Positions 6,078 to 11,664 of a stretch of DNA of 11,664 nucleotides are shown here, in pieces. Source of the stretch: Actinomycetota bacterium (GTDB taxonomy: Bacteria > Actinomycetota > Thermoleophilia > Solirubrobacterales > Solirubrobacteraceae); assembly GCA_005788585.1 (NCBI GenBank), contig SYBY01000013.1, positions 1 to 11,664 on the forward strand. Direction: 5' to 3'. Position 1 is the first letter of the stretch. Every line of letters starts with the position of its first letter. The notes beneath the pieces were generated by a model. The model was not told where the DNA came from. It saw only the letters and a list, made by a program, of their open reading frames with translations, and did not search any database. Both the position numbers and the translations under genes were made by a program.

Positions 6078-6138
6078 TCGGCGGGTAGGTCGATCGTTCC
6101 CGCCGTCGGCGATCGAGCGCGTGGAATACCGTGGCCGT

Positions 6139-6969
6139 GTGCCCGAGTTGCCTGAGGTCGAAGCCGCGCGCGCCCTGATCGCCCGCGCCGCGTTGCAGCG
6201 TGAGATCGCCGTCGTCGACGACGCCGACACGTACGTGTGCCGGCCCCACGCCCCCGGCGAGCTCGCCGACGCGCTCAGCGGCCGGACGCTCACGGCCGCC
6301 AACCGGATCGGCAAGTCGATGTGGATCGAGACGGATGAGGGCGAAGGACCCAGCCTCGGCCTGCACCTCGGGATGGCCGGCCGGATCATCATCGACGGCG
6401 CGCATGCGGGCGACCCGCTGAGCGCAGCCGAGGCCCGTGAGGCCGTCGAGGCGGGGGGCCACCCCGACCCGAGGCTCTCCGGAGACCCTGCCTGGGCGCG
6501 GTTCACCCTGGAGTTCGCCGACGGCGGCCGCCTGGTGTTGTTCGACAAGCGCCGGCTCGGCCGCGCGGTCCTGAACCCCGACCTCACCCATCTCGGCCCC
6601 GACGCCGCCGAGATCTCCGCCGCGGACTTCCGCGAGCGGGTCGGGCGCGGCGACGCGCCGCTGAAGGCGCGCATCATGGACCAGTCGGTCCTCGCCGGCG
6701 TCGGGAACCTGCTCGCCGACGAGGCGCTGTGGCGCGCCGAGCTCTCCCCCGTGCGCGCGGCGGGTGAGCTCGACGACGAGGAGCTGAACCGCCTGCGCCG
6801 CGCGATCCGCTCCACCACGCGCGACGCGATCCGCCTGGGCGGCGTGCACACCGGCACCCTCATCGAGCATCGCCGCCGCGACGGGCACTGTCCCCGCTGC
6901 GGGGCGCCCCTGGTTCGCGGGAAGGTCGGAGGCCGCACGACGTGGTGGTGCCCGGAGGAGCAGCGATGA
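6139..6969 (+). CDS. mutM: Fpg/Nei family DNA glycosylase (formamidopyrimidine-DNA glycosylase type)
   Basis: 276-aa bifunctional base-excision glycosylase/AP lyase for oxidised bases such as 8-oxoguanine. The start is GTG at 6139, decided by biology: Fpg enzymes need proline 2 as catalytic nucleophile, and the frame reads M-P2-E3-LPEVEAARAL. The frame is open further upstream, but that would destroy the active site. Other landmarks are the beta-hairpin lysine K59 (RIGKSMWI), LHLGMAGRI, the H2TH region DQSVLAGVGNLLADEALW, and a C-terminal zinc-finger region with C251, C254 and C271. The fourth zinc ligand position is glutamate (E274 in WWCPEEQR) where Cys is usual. No clear ribosome binding site. 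The stop overlaps the NUDIX gene start (ATGA). Fpg versus Nei subtype is not settled by eye. Confidence 0.9.
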   Translation: MPELPEVEAARALIARAALQREIAVVDDADTYVCRPHAPGELADALSGRTLTAANRIGKSMWIETDEGEGPSLGLHLGMAGRIIIDGAHAGDPLSAAEAREAVEAGGHPDPRLSGDPAWARFTLEFADGGRLVLFDKRRLGRAVLNPDLTHLGPDAAEISAADFRERVGRGDAPLKARIMDQSVLAGVGNLLADEALWRAELSPVRAAGELDDEELNRLRRAIRSTTRDAIRLGGVHTGTLIEHRRRDGHCPRCGAPLVRGKVGGRTTWWCPEEQR

Positions 6970-7451
6970 AGCTGCCTGCCGCCCTGCCCACCCTCCCCGC
7001 GCCCGTCCTGCGCGTCGCCTACCGCTACGGCCATCACCTCGCGCGGGGCTACTGGTACCTGCGGCGCCCGGCGGTCTTCGGCGTGAAGTGCCTGCTCCGC
7101 GACGGCGAGGGCCGCATCCTGCTCGTCCGCCACACCTACGGCGACCGCGAGGCATGGGGCCTGCCCGGCGGCGGCCGTCACGCCGACGAGCCCGCCGACC
7201 TGACCGCGACCCGCGAGGTCTTCGAGGAGGTCGGCGCCGACGTCACGGTCTGGTTCGAGCTGGGCGACATCTACAGCGAGGCGCTGCACAAGAAGGACAC
7301 CGTCACGGTGCTGCTCGGCGAGTGGCCGGGCGGGGAGCTGCTGCTTCAGGACTCCGAGCTCGCCGAGGCCGCGTGGTTCGGACTCGGCGAACTGCCGGAC
7401 CGCCTCGCCTTCGAGGCGGAGTTCGCCCTGGAGCGCCTGGCGGCGCTCTGA
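6966..7451 (+). CDS. NUDIX hydrolase
   Basis: 161-aa protein with a complete Nudix box G69-x5-E75-x7-R83-E84-V-F-E87-E88-V-G90-A91, so it should cleave a nucleoside diphosphate linked to another moiety using Mg2+. The start codon overlaps the fpg stop, so the two are translationally coupled. The pairing recalls the MutM/MutT defence against oxidised guanine, but the sequence does not tell whether 8-oxo-dGTP, ADP-ribose, NADH or another compound is the substrate. The box is preceded by GVKCLLRDGEGRILLVRHTYG (39-59, in two pieces: a strand and turn typical of the fold) and by a 37-residue N-terminal extension rich in Arg/Tyr (YRYGHHLARGYWYLRR pattern) that is longer than in minimal MutT proteins. 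Confidence 0.93.
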   Translation: MKLPAALPTLPAPVLRVAYRYGHHLARGYWYLRRPAVFGVKCLLRDGEGRILLVRHTYGDREAWGLPGGGRHADEPADLTATREVFEEVGADVTVWFELGDIYSEALHKKDTVTVLLGEWPGGELLLQDSELAEAAWFGLGELPDRLAFEAEFALERLAAL

Positions 7452-7469
7452 CCCAGCCTCAGTGGCTGG
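7431..7469. terminator. Tandem hairpins between convergent NUDIX and SCP2-like genes
   Basis: Two perfect hairpins in a row: GAGCGCC-TGGC-GGCGCTC (7431-7448), ending at the NUDIX stop codon, and CCAGCC-TCAGT-GGCTGG (7453-7469), which spans the 7-nt gap and the end of the convergent gene. The arrangement suits a bidirectional terminator without U-tracts. Confidence 0.5.
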
Positions 7470-7833
7470 CGCGCCGCGTGCGGTTGCGCTCTTCCTGCTT
7501 GGCGACAACGCGCTCGATGAGCTGCAGCACCTGCTGATTGCCGGTCGCCTTCGCCTGCCCGTACGTGAACGCCTCGCGCCAGTCGGGAAGCTTGGCCTCC
7601 TTGGCCATGATGTTGAAGAACGCGCGTGGCATCTCGACGCGCACCCGCGCAGCCGGGTCGTCGCCCTTGGTGACCTTCGTCCCGGGCATCTCGAGCCGGT
7701 AGACCTGCACGTCGCCGCGTCCGTGCAGTTCGACGACGACGACGATCTTGATGGGCTCGAGCGCCGGCACCTCCTCGAGGAACCGGCGCACGGCCGTCTC
7801 GATGAGGGTCTTCGCGTCCTCCGAGGAGCTCAT
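7459..7833 (-). CDS. SCP2-like (sterol carrier type) small protein
   Basis: 124-aa soluble protein. The middle (IKIVVVVELHGRGDVQVYRLE, residues 28-48, a beta strand pair), VTKGDDPAARVRVEMP (54-69) and the end TYGQAKATGNQQVLQLIERVV (90-110) follow the layout of SCP2-like lipid-binding domains, whose last helix follows a 'G-x-(I/A)-K-A-x-G' segment. Such proteins often accompany lipid and CoA-ester metabolism. ATG at 7833 begins 20 nt downstream of the acyl-CoA dehydrogenase stop, so both are likely one transcript. AGGG about 14 nt upstream is a weak ribosome site. The C-terminus is strongly basic (KQEERNRTRR). Family call is by pattern only; a stand-alone hypothetical protein is the alternative. 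Confidence 0.7.
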   Translation of the reverse strand: MSSSEDAKTLIETAVRRFLEEVPALEPIKIVVVVELHGRGDVQVYRLEMPGTKVTKGDDPAARVRVEMPRAFFNIMAKEAKLPDWREAFTYGQAKATGNQQVLQLIERVVAKQEERNRTRRASH

Positions 7834-7853
7834 GCGCGAAGACCCTATCGGGA

Positions 7854-9059
7854 TCAGATCTTGTGACGCTGGAGCAGCTTCTTGCCGATGACCATGCGCT
7901 GGATCTCGCTCGTGCCCTCGCCGATGAGCAGCAGCGGCGCGTCGCGGTACAGGCGCTCGATCTCGTACTCCTTCGAGTACCCGTACCCGCCGTGGATGCG
8001 GAAGCACTCCTCGACGCAGAAGCGGCCGGCCTCGGACGCGAGCAGCTTCGCCATGCCCGCCTCGAGGTCCGAGCGCTCGCCGGCCGACTTCATCTTCGCG
8101 GCCTTGCGCGTGACGAGGCGCGCGGCCTCGAGCTGCGACGCCATGTCGGCGAGCTAGAACGGGAGGGCCTGGTGCTCGGCGATCGGCTTGCCGAACGTCT
8201 TGCGCTCCTGGCTGTAGCGCAGCGCGAGCTCGAGGGCGCGCTGGGCGATGCCGACGCCGCGGGCGGCGACGTTGACGCGGCCGACCTCGAGCGCGTCCAT
8301 CATCTGGACGAAGCCCTGGTTCAGGCCGTCGACGCCGCCGAGGATGTCGCCGTCGGTGCGCTTGTAGCCGTCGAAGACGAGCTCGGTGGACTCGACGCCC
8401 TTGTAGCCCATCTTCTTGATCTTGGGCGGGACGACGAAGCCCTTGAGGTCGCCCGTGTTCTCGCTGACGCCGGACTCCTTGTCGGCGATGAAGCACGTCA
8501 TCCCCTTGTAGGCGGGCTGCGCGTTGGGGTCCGTGCGGACGAGGACGAAGCAGACGGACGACATGAGGCCGTTCGTGACCCACATCTTCGCGCCGTTGAT
8601 CTCCCACTGGTCGCCGGTCTTCGTGGCGGTGGTCTTGATCGCCTGGACGTCGGAGCCCGCCTCGGGCTCGGACAGCGAGAACGACGCGCGGATCTCACCA
8701 GTCGCCATCTTCGGCAGGTAGTGCTCCTTCTGCTCCTCGGAGCCGAACTTCATCAGCAGGTAGGTGCCGATGAAGTGCGTGTTGATGATCCCCGAGATGG
8801 AGATCCAGCCGCGCGAGAGCTCCTCGACGATGAGGGCGTACGTGGCGAGGTCGAGCCCCATGCCGCCGTACTCCTCGGGGATCGTGACGCCGAACAGGCC
8901 CAGCTCCTGCATCTGGTCCACGATGGGCTGCGGGTAGCTGTCCTCGTGGTCGTACTTCTCGGCGTTCGGGAGGATCTGGTCGTCGACGAACTGGCGGACC
9001 ATCTCGAGGATGGCCTCCTGCTCCTCGGTGATGTCCTGATACGGCGCGGTGGCGGCCAT
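7854..9059 (-). pseudogene. Acyl-CoA dehydrogenase interrupted by an in-frame amber codon
   Basis: Read through one stop, this is a full-length 401-codon acyl-CoA dehydrogenase (FAD-dependent alpha,beta-oxidation of an acyl-CoA). ATG 9059 has a good ribosome site (GGAGA, 7 nt upstream). Family motifs are VTIPEEYGGMGLDLATYALI, SFSLSEPEAGSDV, KMWVTNG, GRVNVAARGVGIAQRAL, KTFGKPIAEHQALPF, then after the stop LADMASQLEAARL, IHGGYGYSKEYEIERLYRD and IGEGTSEIQR. The TAG at 8156-8154 is codon 302, where family members usually have Gln (F-Q-L-A-D-M-A), one C-to-T change from CAG. The frame is otherwise intact. The first part alone would lack E381 (catalytic base in GEGTSE) and the C-terminal FAD contacts. 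Either a fresh pseudogene, a suppressed codon, or a sequence error. It is divergent from an ArsR-type regulator. Confidence 0.88.
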
Positions 9060-9147
9060 GTGCGGGTCTCCAGAGGTCTGGGTGAAGCGAACGGGACTGC
9101 GGTTGAGGATAGCCCTCATCGCATCCCGACGCCCTGCCGGTACGCCC

Positions 9148-9167
9148 ATATAAGCGAATGCCTATAT
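9148..9167. promoter_or_regulatory. Probable ArsR-type operator with overlapping -10 box
   Basis: ATATAAGC (9148-9155) and GCCTATAT (9160-9167) form an inverted repeat around GAAT with one mismatch in 8. This AT-rich dyad, standing out from 70% GC surroundings, has the ATATA...TATAT form common for ArsR/SmtB-type operators. TATATT (9163-9168) overlaps its right arm and matches 5/6 of a -10 box for the regulator at 9181, which suggests autorepression and a very short leader. The left arm could equally serve a minus-strand promoter for the acyl-CoA dehydrogenase. Confidence 0.7.
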
Positions 9168-9180
9168 TTTCTGGGCAGAG

Positions 9181-9474
9181 ATGGCGCCCCGAGACCCGTT
9201 CCACGCGATCGCCGACCCGACCCGCCGGGCGATCCTCGACCAGCTGCGCGACGGCGAGCTCTCGGCGGGAGACCTCGGCGCGCACGTCCGGATCAGCCAG
9301 CCGTCGCTGAGCCAGCACCTGCGAATCCTCCGCGAGAGCGGCCTGGTCGCGGCGCGGCGCGACGGGCGCCGTCGCCTCTACCGCCTGGAGCCCGCGGCGC
9401 TGCGCGTCGTGCGTGAGTGGATCGTCGAGTACGAGGGCTACTGGGACGACGCGCTCACCGAGATCCCGGGGTGA
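9181..9474 (+). CDS. ArsR-family winged-helix transcriptional regulator
   Basis: 97-aa one-domain regulator: FHAIADPTRRAILDQLRDGE (7-26), DLGAHVRISQPSLSQHLRIL (31-50, helix-turn-helix with recognition helix around 40-50), then the wing GLVAARRDGRRRLYRL (54-69) and REWIVEYEGYWDDAL (78-92). The metal site ELCVCDL of classical ArsR is replaced by ELSAGDL with no cysteines, so it is not a metal sensor of that type. It fits the metal-independent subgroup that often sits beside an SRPBCC or lipid gene and represses its own operon. The likely operator is at 9148-9167, 13 nt upstream. ATG 9181 starts only about 10 nt after the -10 box, so the message would be almost leaderless. Targets probably include itself and the divergent acyl-CoA dehydrogenase. 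Confidence 0.9.
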   Translation: MAPRDPFHAIADPTRRAILDQLRDGELSAGDLGAHVRISQPSLSQHLRILRESGLVAARRDGRRRLYRLEPAALRVVREWIVEYEGYWDDALTEIPG

Positions 9475-9477
9475 CCT

Positions 9478-9514
9478 CGACGCGACATCCACAACTGATG
9501 TGGGTTTCGCGTCG
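9478..9514. promoter_or_regulatory. 37-bp imperfect palindrome upstream of the acyl-CoA synthetase
   Basis: Outer arms CGACGCGA (9478-9485) and TCGCGTCG (9507-9514) match perfectly, and inner arms CCACA (9489-9493) and TGTGG (9499-9503) share the same centre at 9496. Of 18 symmetric base pairs, 15 match, counting one of the two central positions. The site starts 4 nt after the regulator stop and ends 19 nt before the GTG at 9534. It may be a terminator hairpin of the regulator gene, an operator for the synthetase gene, or both. A weak -10-like TAGCGT lies just downstream at 9518-9523. Confidence 0.6.
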
Positions 9515-9533
9515 CGATAGCGTGGCGCGCACC

Positions 9534-10970
9534 GTGAACGTCGCAGCCGCGCTCGTCGACTCCGCCCCGCCCGAGCGCCGCGCGCTCCTGGAGCTCGCCC
9601 GTGACGGCGCACGACGCGACTGGACCTTCGGCGAGGTCGCCGAGCGCTCAGCGCGGCTCGCGGGCACGCTAGCCGCCCGAGGCGTCGGCCGCGGCGACGT
9701 CGTCATGACGCTCATCGGCAACCGGCCGGACTGGGTCTTCGCGATGCTCGCGTGCTGGCGCCTCGGCGCCGTCGCGCTGCCGTGCAACGAGATGCTCCGT
9801 GCGAAGGACCTGCGACTGCGCCTCGACGTCGCCCGCCCCAAGCTCGTCATCGCCGACGAGCGCAACCGCACCGAGCTGGAGGCCGCGCGGCCCGACACCG
9901 ATGTGCTCCTCGTCCCTGACGACATGCTCTACGACGCGGCGCCGGTGCCCCCCGCCGACCTGACCCCCACCGACCCCGCCGTGATCGTGTTCACGAGCGG
10001 CACCAGCGGCGCGCCGAAGGGCGTCCTGCACGGGGTGCGCTACCTCGCCGGCCAGCACGTCCAGGCCGAGCACTGGTTCGGCGCGCGCGAGGGCGAGCTG
10101 GCGTGGTGCACCGCGGCGAGCGGCTGGTCGAAGTCGGCGCGCAACGTCTTCGTCGCGCCGTGGCTCCAGGGCGCCGCCGCGCTCCTGCACGACGACCGCT
10201 TCGACCCCGCCGAGCGGCTGGAGATCCTCGCCCGCGAACGCGTCGACGTGCTGTGCATGGCGCCCACGGAGTACCGCGTGATGGCCAAACGCACGGAATT
10301 GCGCCCGCTCCCGTTGCGCACCGCCGTGGCCGCGGGCGAGGCGCTGAACCCCGAGGTGCTGCACACGTGGCGCGCCGCCGTGGGTGTGGACGTGCGCGAC
10401 GGCTACGGGCAGACCGAGACCGGCCAGACCACCAGCGCGCCCGTGGGCGAACCGCCGCGGCCGGGATCGATGGGCCGGCCGCTGCCGGGCGTCCGGGCGT
10501 GGGTCGACGAGGGCGAACTCGTGCTGGACCCGGCGACGGTCCCGACGTTCTTCCTGGGGTACCTGGGCGAGCCCCCGCGCGACCTGGCGACGCCGTGGCG
10601 CACGGGCGACCGCGTCCACGCCGACGAGGACGGCTGGCTGTACTTCGAAGGGCGCGCCGACGACGTGATCATCAGCGCCGGGTACCGGATCGGGCCGTTC
10701 GAGGTGGAGTCGGCGCTCGTGTCCCACGACGCCGTGGCCGAAGCCGCGGTCGTCGCCGCGCCCGACGAGGAACGGGGGTCGATCGTGCGCGCGGTCGTCG
10801 TCCTGCGCGACGGCTACGCGCCCGGGCCCGACCTGGCCCGGACGCTGCAGGACCACGTGAAGGCCGAGACCGCGCCGTACAAGTACCCGCGCGTCATCGA
10901 GTTCGCGGACGATCTGCCGAAGACCGCGAGCGGGAAGATCCGCCGCGCGCTGCTGCGCGGCGAATCCTGA
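9534..10970 (+). CDS. Acyl-CoA synthetase, AMP-binding (medium-chain type)
   Basis: 478-aa adenylate-forming ligase that activates a carboxylic acid to its CoA thioester through an acyl-AMP. Motifs in order: VIVFTSGTSGAPKG (P-loop-like), WCTAASGWSKSARNVFVAPW, LCMAPTEYR, VAAGEALNPEV, DGYGQTETGQTTSAP, WRTGDR followed by DDVIISAGYRIGPFEVE, and the catalytic-lysine motif PKTASGKIRRALLR with K468. The ASGWSKSARN and APTEYR blocks are those of the medium-chain/ACSM-type branch, not acetyl-CoA synthetase. GTG 9534 is chosen because homology begins soon after; GTG 9522 or ATG 9498 are in the same frame, but ATG 9498 lies inside the palindrome. It follows the ArsR-type regulator by 59 nt and may be under its control. 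Exact chain length specificity is not visible. Confidence 0.93.
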   Translation: MNVAAALVDSAPPERRALLELARDGARRDWTFGEVAERSARLAGTLAARGVGRGDVVMTLIGNRPDWVFAMLACWRLGAVALPCNEMLRAKDLRLRLDVARPKLVIADERNRTELEAARPDTDVLLVPDDMLYDAAPVPPADLTPTDPAVIVFTSGTSGAPKGVLHGVRYLAGQHVQAEHWFGAREGELAWCTAASGWSKSARNVFVAPWLQGAAALLHDDRFDPAERLEILARERVDVLCMAPTEYRVMAKRTELRPLPLRTAVAAGEALNPEVLHTWRAAVGVDVRDGYGQTETGQTTSAPVGEPPRPGSMGRPLPGVRAWVDEGELVLDPATVPTFFLGYLGEPPRDLATPWRTGDRVHADEDGWLYFEGRADDVIISAGYRIGPFEVESALVSHDAVAEAAVVAAPDEERGSIVRAVVVLRDGYAPGPDLARTLQDHVKAETAPYKYPRVIEFADDLPKTASGKIRRALLRGES

Positions 10971-10973
10971 CTC

Positions 10974-11153
10974 CTAGGGCGTGTCGACGATCTCGTCGGC
11001 CGACGGCGTGGGGACCTGCGAGTGCTGGTCGGAATCGCCGAGGGCGCTGTCGCCCTCCGGGTTGGGCGCGGCCGGCGGGATGTTCTTCTCCTCCGAGTCG
11101 CCGCCCTCGGCGCCGACGCCGGGCTTCTGATCTGTGCGTGTGGTGTCGTCCAT
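10974..11153 (-). CDS. Small acidic, probably disordered protein, 59 aa
   Basis: ATG 11153-11151 to TAG 10976-10974. I recognise no family. The peptide starts MDDTTRTDQKPGVGAEGG and ends in PTPSADEIVDTP. It has 14 acidic and only 3 Lys/Arg residues, no Trp, Tyr, Phe or Cys, and is rich in Pro, Ser, Gly and Asp, so it should be disordered and soluble. Codons end almost always in G or C, which supports coding. The gene fills the space between convergent acyl-CoA synthetase (3-nt gap) and ridA (36-nt gap, same strand), where otherwise 219 bases would be empty. The purine run AAAGG sits only 2 nt before the ATG, too close to be a normal ribosome site. A role cannot be assigned. Confidence 0.62.
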   Translation of the reverse strand: MDDTTRTDQKPGVGAEGGDSEEKNIPPAAPNPEGDSALGDSDQHSQVPTPSADEIVDTP

Positions 11154-11189
11154 GGCCTTTGGCTACCCGCGTGACGGAGCGGACAACCG

Positions 11190-11582
11190 TCAGCTGAGCG
11201 CCACGATCGCGTCGATCTCGACGTTCACGCCCTTCGGCAGCGACGAGACCCCGATCGCCACGCGCGCCGGCGGGGCGTCGTCGAAGAACTCGGCGTAGAC
11301 CTCGTTGACCTCCGCGAAGTCGCTCATGTCCGTCAGGTAGACCGTGCAGCGCACGGCGTCGGCCAGCCGGGTGCCCGCCGCCGCACACACGGCCTCGAGG
11401 TTCTCCAGGCAGCGCCGCGCCTGGACCCCCGCCACTCCCTCGACGACATCACCCGAGACCGGGTCCAACGGGATCTGACCGCTACAGAACAGCAGCCCCG
11501 CTGCCGACACCGCGTGGGAGTAGGGTCCCACGGCTGTTGGAGCGTCGGGCGCATCGATCGGGGTGCGGCGGGGTTCGGACAC
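11190..11582 (-). CDS. ridA: RidA family (YjgF/YER057c/UK114) enamine/imine deaminase
   Basis: 130-aa protein, the usual RidA length. Family proteins form trimers and hydrolyse reactive enamines/imines such as 2-aminoacrylate made by PLP enzymes. Key residues match E. coli RidA: Y21 in GPYSHA, R107 in PPARVAIG and E122 in VNVEIDAIVA, together with LLFCSGQIPLDP (30-41), so the active-site arginine is present and the true RidA subfamily is plausible. Start is GTG 11582, with a good ribosome site (GAAGGG, about 7 nt upstream). The upstream 82 bases to the window edge contain only a small 5-bp hairpin (CTTCG/CGAAG, 11605-11617) and no clear promoter. The 59-aa acidic ORF lies 36 nt downstream on the same strand and may be co-transcribed. 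Confidence 0.93.
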   Translation of the reverse strand: MSEPRRTPIDAPDAPTAVGPYSHAVSAAGLLFCSGQIPLDPVSGDVVEGVAGVQARRCLENLEAVCAAAGTRLADAVRCTVYLTDMSDFAEVNEVYAEFFDDAPPARVAIGVSSLPKGVNVEIDAIVALS

Positions 11583-11664
11583 GCGGATCCCTTCTTCGTT
11601 GAATCTTCGTCCCGAAGGTACCTCCCTTGCTACGGTCGCCCGACTTGTCCCGTCGTCGTTTGTC

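Noticed and set aside
6037..6138. N-terminal extension of the Fpg protein in the same open frame
   Set aside because: Catalysis needs proline 2 with a free N-terminus after Met removal, which only the GTG at 6139 provides.
7428..7448. CTGGAGCGCC at 7428-7437 equals the half-site of the 6048-6077 dyad, with an inverted partner nearby, suggesting a second operator at the end of the operon
   Set aside because: The bases encode Leu-Glu-Arg-Leu with the commonest codons and form part of a terminator-like hairpin; chance repetition is the simpler explanation.
3174..7508. Very long minus-strand open frame (about 1,440 codons) that contains eutC
   Set aside because: Only its last 251 codons are eutC. 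The rest is an antisense or off-frame reading of eutB, DUF4126, fpg and the NUDIX gene, open because GC-rich DNA has few stop codons.
8154..8156. TAG as a recoded sense codon (for example pyrrolysine)
   Set aside because: TAG serves as an ordinary stop in several neighbouring genes, and the aligned position is a structural Gln, not a site for a special residue.
7863..9416. 517-codon plus-strand open frame
   Set aside because: Antisense to the acyl-CoA dehydrogenase and overlapping the ArsR-type regulator in another frame; low-complexity composition without motifs.

Overview
The window is a GC-rich (about 70%) bacterial chromosome segment with tightly packed genes, several ATGA/GTGA start-stop overlaps, frequent GTG starts and strong G/C preference at third codon positions. 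This fits an actinobacterium. The gene set (divergent SucCD-like pair with a small ferredoxin, DUF4126 protein, medium-chain acyl-CoA synthetase) makes a Thermoleophilia/Solirubrobacterales-type genome plausible, but that placement is an inference. I see no phage, IS, CRISPR, tRNA or rRNA gene.

Layout. (1) Positions 1-2106, plus strand: a translationally coupled operon of an ADP-forming acyl-CoA ligase beta subunit (N-terminus outside the window), its alpha subunit, and an 80-aa single-cluster ferredoxin. Both ligase subunits look like SucCD overall but carry sequence signatures that lean toward ATP-citrate lyase/citryl-CoA synthetase. (2) Positions 2107-2424: a structured intergenic stretch with several hairpins and one possible 41-aa ORF. 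(3) Positions 2425-3177: a secreted protein resembling the acetoacetate decarboxylase fold. Its stop codon overlaps that of the convergent eutC in one CTAG. (4) Positions 3174-5353, minus strand: eutB-eutC, the B12-dependent ethanolamine ammonia-lyase, with no reactivase or microcompartment genes nearby. (5) Positions 5429-6034, minus strand: a DUF4126 membrane protein, divergent from (6) positions 6139-7451, plus strand: an Fpg/MutM-type DNA glycosylase coupled to a NUDIX hydrolase. A strong 30-bp dyad lies between these divergent genes. (7) Positions 7459-9059, minus strand: an SCP2-like protein and an acyl-CoA dehydrogenase interrupted by one in-frame amber codon. (8) Positions 9181-10970, plus strand: an ArsR-type regulator with its own likely operator, then a medium-chain-type acyl-CoA synthetase preceded by a 37-bp imperfect palindrome. 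(9) Positions 10974-11582, minus strand: a 59-aa acidic disordered ORF and a RidA family protein.

Functionally the window mixes central carbon and CoA-thioester metabolism (SucCD-like plus ferredoxin, acyl-CoA synthetase, acyl-CoA dehydrogenase), amine catabolism (EutBC, whose product is acetaldehyde plus ammonia), and damage control (Fpg, NUDIX, RidA). The items most worth a second look are the SucCD-like/ferredoxin operon, the amber codon in the acyl-CoA dehydrogenase, the three long dyads at promoters, and the small unrecognised ORFs.
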